Shown here: in pieces, positions 45,563-56,497 of the stretch
Position numbering within the stretch: position 1 is the stretch's first letter
How the letters are laid out: each line of letters starts with the position of its first letter
Assembly: GCA_951799405.1 (NCBI GenBank)
Contig: OX637342.1
Span: 248,001-312,000 of the forward strand
DNA: 64,000 nt
Origin: Agapetus fuscipes
Lineage: Eukaryota; Arthropoda; Insecta; Trichoptera; Glossosomatidae
Direction: 5' to 3'
Position numbers and translations under genes: made by a program
Notes under the pieces: model-generated
What the model was told of the DNA's origin: nothing
The model's input: only the letters and a program-made list of their open reading frames with translations
The model's database searches: none

Positions 45563-45865
45563 TAATGCTGGCAAGGTTTACACAGCCTGTAAAGACTATG
45601 AGTAGCAGCACTACACTTCCATGATACCATTAGTAGTTAAATTTGTTCAGGAACAGCAATCCTGCCTCCGTAATTACTGTGTATCTCTCACTTCTTATTG
45701 ACGAACACAATCCCTCTTCCCTATCCCATGATATCCATAGGTTGGCGTAGCGTTGGCCCCCTTGCCTGTGAAAATACATAATAGATTCCACATCCCACCA
45801 TCGTTCGGAGACAATGCAGGAGGAAGCTACACTATATGTATAGCTTATTTGCGTTTGCGTTGCGA
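45563..45865 (+). mobile_element. SINE-B, strongly diverged
   Basis: 'atgctggcaaggtttacaca', 'aggttggcgtagcgttggcc', 'ccttgcctgtgaaaatacat' and 'tatgtatagcttatttgcg' match SINE-B body order. The tRNA-like head is lost. Confidence 0.5.
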
Positions 45866-46439
45866 TCTCAATAAAAGGCTGTGAGGGTTTTTCCACTGAC
45901 AGATGATCGACACAATTAATAATATAACAACCACATTAAATGTTTACTTTTATTCGTTTCACAATTATTTATAACCACAACACAATAATATTTGTTATCC
46001 TAATTTACACCAGCTTGTGGCTCTCCCGCCAGGGAAGCTTCTTCTCTCCTTCTGCATTCTTTTGTTTTCCTTTTTTTATTCAAATTCAAATCTAATGTTC
46101 CATTCCACCAAACAAACAAATTCATCGCGTTACAAGGCTTCATAGCAATACTTGATGATCACTGATCTCCGTTAGAAGTGTCACGGATAGAAGAAGAAGA
46201 AGTGATGTTCTTATCAAATCGAGCACTTGTACCCGCGGCCGCGATGTTTTCCTCGTGTGTGAGTAATGGCAGTGATTGCTTCGTTAGTGCCGCAGTGTGA
46301 TGTATGCCGGACATTTCTCACTTCGCCCTGATATCCCTTAATAAGAGGACGGCAGTAAAAGTTGTAACGAGTTACGTCCTCGGGGAATGTTGCCTGGGGC
46401 GATATATCTCACTGGTGGACCCGAACTCATACCTGCTTA
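45866..46439. other. Unassigned sequence
   Basis: Nothing recognised. Confidence 0.35.
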
Positions 46440-46800
46440 TTGAAAAATACAAATTCATATCCGAAGGTGTCTTGTCTTGTCTTGTATCCTGCCGCCATTC
46501 CTCTAGGGGTGGCCGGTACCTCCACATAAGTGCCTCCACTTGACTCTGTCCCTGCATACTTCTTTCATCTCATCTAATTTCATCACTCTTTTCATGACTC
46601 TGTAAATTCCATTCATTCGCAATCTCACTTATCTGATCAATCCATTCTTTTCTAGGTCTTCCCCTTCCACGCTTACCTATTACATTCCCTTTATACACTC
46701 TTTTTGTCAGTCGGTCTTCATTCATCCTTTCAATATGTCCAAACCATCGCATCACACTTCTTTGAACTTTCACTTTCACGCTTTCTTTTACTCCACTAAC
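46440..46800 (-). pseudogene. RTE LINE C-terminus, short-tail subfamily with (ACAAG)n
   Basis: The minus frame 46779-46570 encodes MRWFGHIERMNEDRLTKRVY and RGRGRPRKEWIDQI, clearly the RTE C-terminus. Downstream 'ggccacccctagaggaatgg' leads to an (ACAAG)n tail (about 46468-46486). It is 5'-truncated near 46800. Confidence 0.8.
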
Positions 46801-48532
46801 TGTGTAACTATGTAAATACTTCGTCTCCTAATTGCATGTTTATCTTATCTCGAACAAAGGTTATATCATATGAGCAATGTTTTTTATGTGTACTGGACCA
46901 ATGTGTCATATAAATACTGGGAATTGATTGTGGAAATATTTAAAACAACTCTCACATTATCGTGTTAACGTATTTTTCTTAGCTCATATTGTGTAGAATG
47001 TAATTCTTAAGGTAATTTCATTTCAATGTCAACTTTGAGTCACATGTTCGATAATCCAAACAAGTACTGGGACGACTTTTATCCTACAATAATACTTATC
47101 TCTGTCAGCATAGAAACTGTTACGTTAAACTTAAGGGTACGTATTTTCTACAATAGCAAGACTTTATACTGAATGAAACGGACGCATTTATGTCAGTAGT
47201 GTGTAGAGTACCTACTTGTTTGATCGGATTACAGTCGCATAAACGTTGAAATTGTTGCATGTTGAAAACACATCAAAAATATTAGTATGTAGGTATGTTA
47301 TTTCAAGTTTATTAAAATCACAAAATAATCATATACAACAAAAGGCGGTTGTTTAGGATTGTTTTTGAAAATTAGACAGTTTTTATTTTCTGTTTTCACT
47401 TATTCAAATCATAGATTACTGTATTTGGTTCTGTACGCCTCATATAACAATTATGGGTCTGCTGGCATTACTTGGCACATTTCCCTTTGAGGAGACCCCC
47501 AGAGAGACCTACAGGGTCTATAATATATCTACTCACCAGAAACTTATGATGACCTGGACTGACTAAAGGCCAAATGTATCCAGAGATACGTACTAAGTCA
47601 AAACTGATTTAAAAAATATATAAAACTAACTTGAGTGCATTTGAATCGATTCGTTTGTTTTTATACAAACGAATCGTTTTCGTGCATTTTTGGTTTGCTT
47701 CAGCCTTACTTACCTTATGTTATTCTTCCAAACGTCGTTGCTTATGATGCTCACTTAAATTATACATATTCGATAAAAGCAAACTATCAAATAACTCTAG
47801 CCTGTAATTTGCCAAAGAAAATGTTCACTGCATAGAGGAGACTTATTCACAATCTTATCAACAACACGCCCTAAAAAATAATCAATTAACCAAGATTGAA
47901 ATTGTTCGGGCCATAAAAAGTTGTCGACCTCTAGATCCATCAGCCAATCAAAAGCCGCTGTACACTTGGAGCCGGGCTGTGGTCCGTCAGAACATCAAAT
48001 CTCGGACCCCCTGCGCGATAGACCGGATGGGTACAATGTCAGCTGGATGGGAGCCGAGTTTTAATTATTAGTTCCTTTTATTTCGATGCAGAAAGTAATG
48101 TAACATCCAAATGGGGTCCGACTTAAATCCCCTGTAATGATAGATTAATTATTTTGAGCTTCTAGCGGCCTTAATCAACCGACAGAAACATTCCGTTTTT
48201 TTGTACATGAATGTATTTTGAGATTCATAATAATTATTAGTTTTATAAAGATGAATAGCTCGGTGAGTTCTGTAAAGAAATAATGTTATCATGTTTTGAT
48301 AATTAATATCAACAGTTAAGTTATTTAGAGTAACGATTGTTTCCTAAAAGTGTTATTAAATCTCTATTACTCACAGAACGTTGTAATACTTTTTTACCTT
48401 TTCAACCTATATACTCGTACACTGAAAGTTAGTGGGTTTTGTTATGACTCTTTACGAACAGATATTAAAAGCGTCAACTGAAGATTGAATAAAATGTGTG
48501 GGTGCAAAATAATCAAAGTCTCTACGATTAAC
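46801..48532. other. Unassigned 1.7-kb stretch
   Basis: No recognised gene or repeat. 47985-48060 is GC-richer. Frames here are short and without motifs. Confidence 0.3.
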
Positions 48533-48990
48533 ATTATCATCATCATCAATGGCACGCCAACCCAGGGTGGGTGATCAACCGCAGCCACCGCTACTTGTTA
48601 AAAACCTTCCTCCTCTTGTCCCATACTCCACCCTACGGCAATATACCACTACTCCATTCAGCCATCAGTTTTTCCACTGTCCTGCACCCCTTTAAGTCTG
48701 TAATGATATCTGCTACCTCAGTAAGAATCAGCTTAAGTTAATTCAGTTGTTTATTTTAATTTTATTGTATTGATGCGTTTTTAAATTGTTAAAAGTACAT
48801 ATAAGGCTTATTATTATTATTATTATTATAAGGCTTGGCTTGAAGGTTTTAACATTTTATTGAAATAAATCTATTGTTTTGTCTTCTGCCATCACAACCA
48901 TCTTCATTCAGGCTCCGATGGTCCATTTGCTGGACGTGCCTCAGCCAACGCAGTCTGCTGAATTTTGTTGACTGGATCACATCAACATCT
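48533..48990 (-). mobile_element. LINE C-terminal tail with (ATG)n end, interrupted
   Basis: 'atcatcatcatcaatgg' to 'ctgtcctgcacccctt' (48533-48690) and 'ggctccgatggtccatttgc' to 'acgcagtctgctg' (about 48910-48962) are the two halves of the 8587-8840 type fragment. A roughly 220-bp segment separates them. Confidence 0.6.
48691..48909. mobile_element. Insert with (TTA)n between direct repeats
   Basis: AT-rich sequence ending in (TTA)n at about 48812-48832. The (TTA)n run is flanked on both sides by 'ataaggc'. The tail type matches SINE-A and the CR1/L2-like LINE, but the body does not match either. Confidence 0.3.
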
Positions 48991-49004
48991 GAAACCATAT
49001 TTAA

Positions 49005-49105
49005 ATGATCTAAGTTGCTTTAATATAAAAAATATTTAGAATTCCAAGCCTCAAATGTATATAAACCTTGCAATGCCTACCACCTTTCACTAAAACAAGA
49101 GTGGT
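49005..49105 (-). mobile_element. RTE LINE 3' UTR fragment
   Basis: 'gatctaagttgc', 'caagcctcaaatgtatata', 'aaccttgcaatgcctaccac' and 'aaaacaagagtggtatta' follow inverted UTR order. Confidence 0.55.
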
Positions 49106-49776
49106 ATTAAAGATTATAATATAAAGGATAATTAAAATACAATTTAACAGTATTGTCATAATTTAATTTTAAGGGTAACTAAATTTTGAGGCGTTACAAA
49201 ATAACAACCAGCATTTCATCATACAGGGAAGAACTGAAGGACGGCGGACTCCAGGTCTAAGGAGAATATCCTGGTTATTATATCACCACAAGAAAAAGCT
49301 GAATAAATATTATTATAAAGTTACATAAAAATCTGTTTTTGGTGATTCAAAGGTCAATATTTTATCGGGTTGTTAAATTTATGTATAATTTTATTATCTC
49401 TTCGTGTCTAAGCGGAATAAAACATGTCTAAAAAAATTAGAGAGAATTCACAGTTTATTCGTGATGCCTTCGAGTTCAAGCTCCTCTCTGAATGTTCTCG
49501 AAATTAAATTCCAATTTCAGATAAATCCATCAGAATTTCCATATTTTTATCTTGGTGATATAATAATTTAAGGTAATGCCATGTATCTAATTTTTTCCCG
49601 CCGAGCGACAAACTTTATTCGGCTTTTACGCTCCGGCTTATCGCTTTATAGCTCCTGCTGTATCGTAATGGCGGGAGAAGTGTCTCCGGTAGCACTCCTG
49701 GGAAGTGAGCGCCTCAGAACAAGCCAATAGCATTTAGTAATAAAGATAAAAATGTATCGATGGCTTCGGCTTTAAT
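49106..49776. other. Unassigned sequence
   Basis: 49600-49720 is less AT-rich and apparently single-copy. No gene recognised. Confidence 0.3.
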
Positions 49777-50349
49777 CAGGGATGTTGAGGATATCCGTAT
49801 CCATTACCGAAATAAAAAATATATCCGTATCTGTGTCCGAAACCGATATAAATGTAACAGTTTTTTTTCGGATAATATTGAAAAATATTATGCTGTTTCA
49901 TTACGATATTGTTTTTGTATTTTTAAGGAAATAATTATTAAAATAATCACTCATACTTGTATGACTGATTGTAACATATAACCAAAGGGCAACCTCGATC
50001 ATTTTTTAATTTGGTTCTTTTTTCTCGGCGAGCAAACGTCAGTCTTGAATGAGAGTACCGTCCTTAAAAACAATTAACAACATATTTGTTTACCTTTTCC
50101 CTAGCAACCAGGCCGGGTGACGTCACAATATTATCTATTTTAATTTATGAGCGCACCATTTGAGCGGACCTCATTCATGTTATATTTAAAGATACACATT
50201 TATGCATTCAGAAATCTATAGAAATCTAATATCCGTAACCGAAACTATTCAAAACAAGGGTACATACGAAATAATTCCATATCCGTAACCGACACCGAAG
50301 TATTGTTTTTCCCATATCCGTATTTGTACCCATATCCGTACCATCCCTG
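49777..50349. mobile_element. hAT-like non-autonomous element rich in ATCCG motifs
   Basis: The ends are CAGGGATG and CATCCCTG (perfect 8-bp inverted termini). 'gatatccgtatccattaccg' near the left and 'cccatatccgtacc' near the right continue an imperfect inverted subterminal region. At least eight ATCCGTA/ACCGAA-type motifs cluster within about 130 bp of the ends. The flanking octamers gctttaat and gtagtaat agree at five of eight positions, a possible decayed 8-bp target duplication. No transposase is encoded. Confidence 0.6.
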
Positions 50350-50764
50350 GTAGTAATAATAATGTTCTACCGGCATGGAGGTGGTTTTGTATGGCGGTCC
50401 CAAGATATCGCCTTGGTAAGAAAACACATAAAGTCCACATTTGTCACAACAGGTTTCTACCTTATTAACGACTGCTGGATTTTAAATTCTATTAAACCTA
50501 CGTGCTGGCAACGCGGGCTATAAATTAGCTAACAATGCATAACTTTGATTCAATAAAAAATACAAATTTTCGTAAATACTTCAAAGTACAATATTTTTAA
50601 ATTTATTTCTTATTTCGAAAACAGATAAAATAAAGCTACTAGGAAATAAATAAAATTTATTTTAACATTGAATTTAAACTAATTTACAGTTTATTGTTCC
50701 AGTTTGTCTATTCTCTTGTAATTATATGAGAAACTTCGAGTTTAAAAAACAGCTTCTAAATAAA
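50350..50764. other. Unassigned AT-rich sequence
   Basis: Nothing recognised. Confidence 0.35.
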
Positions 50765-50948
50765 TAATCTTTAATCTTAGTTGCAAACATATATCAACAT
50801 TTGAGATTTATATTAAATGCATGCCCAGAAGCAGACACGTGAATGTTCGCGCTGGCACATGATGCCATCGTACTAACAAAACAAACTCATCCGAGGAACA
50901 TCAATCTTTCCTGAAATAGAAGTGACATTGGAAAAAGTGAATCAAGTA
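50765..50948 (-). mobile_element. RTE LINE 3' UTR with internal deletion
   Basis: 'taatcttagttgcaaacat', 'atgcccagaagcagacacg', 'tgttcgcgctggcacatg' and 'gaaatagaagtgacattgg' match the inverted UTR; the GCAACTC block is missing. Confidence 0.65.
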
Positions 50949-51027
50949 GGTACCTATTTATAAAACAATTTCGGCGTTTTGGCCAATGGGGTCTAATAGC
51001 GTATTATTTTGATATATTAATAATAAT

Positions 51028-51245
51028 AATAATAATCTGATAATGAAATATAAAAACGCTGGTTCGGTTCTCGCCTGGCCTTCTACCCATAACTTTTACC
51101 CAGGTTCAACAGATGTTATTGGGTTATTAGTAATTAATAATTAATTAAAGTATACAAGTAGAATTTTAAATTTATGACAGTAATAACTGTTTCTGGTCAG
51201 GAAAACTATGTTGGCGAATCGCATTCGTCTTAATATATTTTTTTA
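51028..51245 (+). mobile_element. SINE-C after (TAA)n
   Basis: (TAATAA)n at 51018-51035 precedes 'cgctggttcggttctcgcc' (B-box-like), 'cccaggttcaacagatgtta', 'ctgtttctggtcagg' and 'atgttggcgaatcgcattcg'. Only the 3' part of the head remains. Confidence 0.55.
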
Positions 51246-53889
51246 ATCTGAACAATATATTCTGTAGACCAACAATATAAACTATAATTTAAATGCAAAA
51301 ATTGTTCAATAAATGTGAGTGTAGACTTAAGAAAGATCTGATCAGATATATTTGTCAGTTATGTGATGGAAGGCGCTATGTTTCTCACGCACCTTCAGGA
51401 GTTGCAGAGTCATGGGGTAAGGAACTCACTCAACCATAGCATTTCCAACAATATATATTTTAACTAAGACATTCACTAGAGGCACTTTTTAGTTTTTATG
51501 TATTTTCCGTAAAACTCTATGATTGAGTTTAATGGTTTGTGTTATACTTGGGGTACAGGCAGCTCTACCAGACGCCACGGACAGAAATTTGAATGGTTGA
51601 TTAAAAAAGGCACTAAGCACCATAGTGGTCAAACTAAGTAAAATAATAAACATTTATGAGAAAGTTAAACTATTTATCAGATCTGTATACGAAAAAAACC
51701 TCTTTTTGCGCAGCTCACACGGCGCACTCATCTCCGACACAAATGTGATTCAAACTGTAGGTTACGATGTTTTCAGAGCCCTTTTTTAATTTCCGAAATC
51801 CAACTCGCAGTGATGAAGTTAGCTTTTAGACATTAAAAATATTTTTAAAGGGCTTTGTGCTTTATTTTGAAAAGCTATGTATCTATGTAGAGCTGGACAT
51901 TCTCGCTAGTGATAGTCGACGTCAGAAAGACGTGGAAAAGCATTATTAGACTAATAAAATGTGTTTAATGAGTTATTCGCCTTTTCATACAAAATTAAAC
52001 TGCATAGTTTGCTTGTAACACAATACTCTGGAACTCAATGCCTTACTCCAGTCAACCATTTATATTATCCAATGAAAAAATCTGACCGATTCATCAAAGC
52101 GCCAACAAATCGCTGACTGCATCGCGCTGATCCGCCAGTAACGACCAGCAGTGCAATTGATTTCACAGTTTGCCTTCACTGATTATAAATACCATTTTTT
52201 CCTGCTACCTACTGAGCGGTATTCATTCGGACAGACCTTTTGACGGCTCCGAGGCATTTTTAGACATTTGAGACAACGCTGTTTGATCGGTGTTTATATT
52301 TTACATTATTACTAGTTAGTCTCGTGCTACGTACAATTTATGCATTCTAGTCAAAAGTCCGGCTTTGCCAGCGCACTTTTTTCCTACCCTCATTAAAAAC
52401 TCTCATTAAAGACTCAGACTGAAAACATCAAAATATGTAAGAACAGTCTTATGCCAACCTTTCAGGTCTACTCACGCTATTGGAAATGAGTTACCGGTAT
52501 TTGTGTTTGTAGCCTTCTTTTATCTTTGACTCTACGATCGATGGCAATCTTCATTCCCTTCGGTCAGCGTCTCAAGGCAAAGGCAACACAGCATTACACA
52601 GTTACAATTCTGCTATAATATTGTCACCTCATCAGCACCCGCTGTTGCACTTCACTCCAGATTCTCTGAAATGTAGGTAGAAGTTTCCCTCATTTCCTAA
52701 AATAAATGGGGCTTATAATTTTGGAAAGCTCTATGGTTAAGCTCAATCGTCAAATTTTATATATGAGGTACCTGGTACTCAATACCTACATACGTGACGT
52801 TCCGAGTGTAGGAATATTTTACAGAAAATACCAATTAATGGCAGCGCTCCGACTTATCTGAAATGCTGAGGTATTCGTAGTTAGGGTCATTTTTTGACGC
52901 GACGTGCCCACAGGCAGAGACCTTAGGTTTTCAGTGAGTCTGCACTCAGAGCGCACGTAGCACCTGTGGATAAGATGACATTCTCATGATGACAATGCCA
53001 AGATAATAGTGACAGGTATACGAGTAGATGCATGGTTGACATGCCTTGGCTGAATCAATTTCTTTAACTTTAAACAGTGGACTCGATACATTTTCTGCGC
53101 GCATGTTCCAGATTAGAATTTTTCACACGTCTATGTATTGAATTATGTACAAAAGCATGTATAGGATTGATGAAGTCCTACGTCCTATATAGTGGACTGA
53201 GAAAGACTAAAGAGGAGGAAGAAGATATTTAATAGCCTCACATCAAACTTTTAGTAGAGAAACAATCAGTGAATCTTATGAAACCCAAAGAAATCGTCAA
53301 TAAAAAAATATTTATTCATAATATTGTGTACGTATTAAAAAGGCATCAAGCGGTTTGAAAAAGTGCTAACGGGAAGCTTACAATTTACCAATGCTAAATT
53401 TACAATATTACTCTTTGGTCCATAATAGTACTTTCATATTTCTATGTGAGAAACATAGTATATTCTCATATTTCAACGTGTTGAATGATCAAATAAAAAC
53501 ATATTTACTTAACTTTTTATCAGATACCAAATTGTAGTTTGATAGCAATGCAATTGTCGGGCATTTACGAATGTTAATGCTTTTCTTGTGCGGCCCGAAG
53601 AGTACAATTAGCTCCATGAGAACACATGTAGAGGCGCCTCGCCTTGCTCCACCATGTCTCCTAATTGGGGCATTTGTGTTGCTCTTGTACCAGCCATATA
53701 CATCTCCATGCCAGAGCGTTCCGTAATGGATTGTATTATTTAAAAAAACGCTGTAATGGCGTATTGATACTTTTTATTTGATTTAGTACCGTGGTATAAT
53801 CTAAACATGGCTCTTTGTTTTACAACTATTTTGAACGCAGCTCATATTTATTTTCATGATATTATACTAGGATTGTTTGATCGAGAAAT
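51246..53889. other. Unassigned 2.6-kb stretch
   Basis: The longest run after 27621-30411 without a recognised repeat. No open frame with a known motif. Possible intron or intergenic single-copy DNA. Confidence 0.3.
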
Positions 53890-54210
53890 GAAGGAGATAA
53901 TAATAATAATACTATTAGGATGATTTATTTGGTGAGCGCTGTTTTTTTGTGTATCGCACCTCAAGAGCCCTCTGCGAGCTTGGTCGTCGCTGTAGAAAGC
54001 GCCAATTCTCAAGCAAGACCCAGTTGTTGTAAGGTCGGATGGACCTTTCAGTGACCGGTCTTTGGTAAAGGTTTATGAATTTTTCAACCCAGCGAAGAGC
54101 ACATTCGAAATATAAATGGTATATTTTGTGCTCCGCCGGGATCCGAATCCACAACCTTCCATTTACGAGTCCTAAGTGTTGCCACTACGGACTACGGACC
54201 GGTCCAAGAT
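53890..54210 (-). mobile_element. SINE-A, full length with (TTA)n tail
   Basis: The minus strand runs from 'ggaccggtccgtag' next to the 5S-like sequence through B-box-like 'ggattcggatccc', 'cgctgggttgaaaaattc' and 'tccatccgacctta'. It ends in the shared LINE tail ('cacaaaaaaacagcgctcac') and (TTA)n near 53898-53912. AGAT lies at both flanks, a possible 4-bp target repeat. Confidence 0.85.
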
Positions 54211-54327
54211 GCCAACGACACGCGGTGTACCTGAGCGGTTACCCATCCAAATACTGTCCGCCCCCAATGTTGCTTAACTTCGGTGATCTATGGGAACCGG
54301 TGCTTTCAACATGGTAACGTCGTTGAC
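54211..54327 (-). rRNA. 5S rRNA-like sequence (probable pseudogene)
   Basis: The minus strand (117 nt; 5S is about 120) begins gtcaacgac and ends gtcgttggc, which can pair as the terminal helix. It contains 'gatcaccgaagttaagcaac' and 'atttggatgggtaaccgc', then 'acaccgcgtgtcg', in the order of animal 5S rRNA. These include the internal Pol III control region (A box, intermediate element, C box). No T-run terminator follows. SINE-A starts about 6 bp downstream. The lack of a terminator and the single copy argue for a retroposed or dispersed pseudogene. Confidence 0.75.
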
Positions 54328-54445
54328 GAGATCAACTGAATGATGGTGTGATTTTTCAACATTAAGTTTAGGTTCAAATCTGATCAGCACAAGAAAAGAA
54401 AATGTTTCTTAAGCTTTCAGGCGGGTTGAGATTATCTTATTTCAG

Positions 54446-54560
54446 AACTTCCTTGACTAATAGGCTGTTATGACGTTAATACTCTATACTGTAACAAATG
54501 GTTCACTTTCCCCATGTCACCCTTGTCTCAAGGAAGGGTGGCATTTCCAATAATTTTGGC
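54446..54560 (+). mobile_element. RTE LINE 3' UTR, proximal part only
   Basis: 'ttccttgactaataggctgt', 'actgtaacaaatggttcac' and 'acccttgtctcaaggaaggg' match the UTR, which then stops and is followed by LINE-tail sequence. Confidence 0.65.
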
Positions 54561-54562
54561 AG

Positions 54563-54660
54563 TATCATAATCATCATCACGAGCACGACAACCGAAAATG
54601 GATCTTGGCTTTCTTAATCAATCGCTTCTAACGCTACCTGTTGAACGCCTTTTTCATTGA
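54563..54660 (-). mobile_element. LINE C-terminal tail fragment with (ATG)n end
   Basis: 'aatcatcatcacgagc' and 'cttaatcaatcgcttctaac', then 'ctgttgaacgcc', match the start of the 8587-8840 fragment. It lies between two RTE pieces. Confidence 0.5.
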
Positions 54661-54661
54661 T

Positions 54662-54917
54662 TGCTCCTTGACTGATAAATTGGTACGAGGCTGACCACCC
54701 GTGCTGTAAAAATCGGTTCACTTTTGCCAATGCCACCCCGGTTCAGGGAACGGCGGCAGGAGTTGCAAGGTTTATGTCCATGTGAGGTTTTCTTTATTTG
54801 TATGCACACATGCAGAATGTGTAGGCGCGAACCTACATGTACCTGTCTGTAGGCATGCATTTCATATGAGCCTTAAATGCTTACATATACTTGCAGCTTA
54901 GATTATAGATTATAGAT
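54662..54917 (+). mobile_element. RTE LINE 3' UTR
   Basis: 'ctccttgactgataaattgg', 'ctgaccacccgtgctgtaaa', 'ccaccccggttcagggaacg' and 'tgtaggcgcgaacctacatg', ending (GATTATA)n. It is close to the inverted copy at 35480-35722. Confidence 0.85.
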
Positions 54918-55494
54918 TTATAGAACGCAACTACTGTAAGAATCAGTTGTTACTTGACGGAAATGTGTAAAATTGAGGCCGATATTTTATAATCTTTTTT
55001 ATCTCCACTTTAACTTAACAATCGTCCATAACTGTAAAGATAATATTAAATACATTTGAGTGCTCTAAACTCACGCTTTGTAAAAATCAGGCAGCAAGTT
55101 TGAAATGACTTCATGCTCTATTTTAGAGGTGTTTTTCACGACGTGTAACTGCGCTCATTTCTTGTCTATGGCGAGCACACCGGAACAAACGGACATCGGT
55201 TACAGAACAAAGACCTTCATAGCACGGTGCTTGCACTGGGGATATTCACTAATGGCGGCAAATCGACTCGAGATTCAACGAATCACTATACTAAATAAAT
55301 ACGAACATTTCCTGGTAAAACAGTTCTAAGAGAAAGCACGTATTATTCTCTAGGTACAATGATTAGTTAGGACTGAAGTAATGATGCTTTGTTAGACATT
55401 GTAAAATAAAATCAATTTGTCTGATGTAGATAAGTGCAATAAAAGTCAACAGTGAAATGTATGAAAGTATGAAAATAGATTTGGAAATAAAAAT
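54918..55494. other. Unassigned sequence
   Basis: Nothing recognised. Confidence 0.35.
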
Positions 55495-55940
55495 AAAACA
55501 CAATGTGCGGCCAGTTGTGATGTACGGATGTGAAGCCTGAAGTCAGACTCTGAAATAAGAGAACACTTTCCAAGCAGAGAACAAACAGCTTTGTTGCATT
55601 CTTACACTGCATATGGTGACATATGGCGTTTCCATAGACACGAGGAGCGGAGGTCTTTATTTCAAGAGACAAACATCGTATCAATGATGAAATCATGAAG
55701 ACTTCAATGGACCGGACTTGTCGTGCTTTGAGAGAATTAAGGAAATGTCTAGGATGATGCCTGATCCGGTTTTAGGCAACTTGGACGTCCCAGGATACGG
55801 TGGGCAGACAATATCAAGGGTGACGCGGAAGTCCTGGAAGTGAGGGGGCCATGGAGGGAAGTGGCACAAGACAGAGAGTCCTAGAGGATTGTGGTGCGGG
55901 AGTCCCTGAGCCTTCAAGACTTGTGAGCCAAATTGAGTAA
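55495..55940 (+). pseudogene. LINE reverse-transcriptase C-terminal remnant
   Basis: The plus strand encodes RPVVMYGCEA, then after frame breaks LQWTGLVV and GRPRIRWADNIKGDAEVLEV, then GPWREVAQDRES. One stop is followed by RIVVRESLSLQDL. This is the standard C-terminal order of arthropod LINE polymerases (YG-E-W; W-GH; GRPR-RW-DNI; W---A-DR). It differs from the RTE at 56500 and has no recognisable poly-A or microsatellite end. Confidence 0.6.
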
Positions 55941-56497
55941 GTATGTGGTTGGAAAAGCCCTTTAAAAAGAGAACAAAAATATATATTAGCCTACCTTTTA
56001 TTGTTTTATTCAAACTTCTGTGAAATATGACAAGGCTTACTTTTTAGTCAAAAGAAATGAGAACCTACTCATTAATTGGGAACTGGGAAACTGAATACAT
56101 GTTTGCAGCTGTACTGTCATGAATTCATAATCAACGCTTAGTGCAGGCACGTCTCTGATCTATGCATACAGCTGATTCTAATAAACTGTCATCGATTCAT
56201 AAATAATCAACGCTAAGCGCAGGCACGTCTCTGCATACAGCCGTCACGGATTCATTACGCTCGGAAAGATTAAGCGCGCTTTTGTTCCCGCGCGCGCTCT
56301 TCTTAATGGAATATTTTGGCGGGTTCGTTTTGTGGAGCCAGAGCGACTGAAAAATTGCGCGAGTCGCTCCAGCGGCAGAAAGCATCGCTCAGCTATGGCC
56401 GACAGGACGATTTGTCCGGCACTAGGCTGCGGACACACGGGGTTACTAAATCAGAGAGAGTAGACAGTCGATAGAAAAGTTGGCAAAAAAAATAAAT
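55941..56497. other. Unassigned sequence with local duplication and GC-richer block
   Basis: 56115-56174 and 56187-56243 are direct repeats ('aatcaacgct', 'gcaggcacgtctctg', 'gcatacagc'). The next block, 56260-56440, is GC-richer (cgcgcgcgctc) and apparently single-copy. Two short minus frames there have no known motif. Confidence 0.4.
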
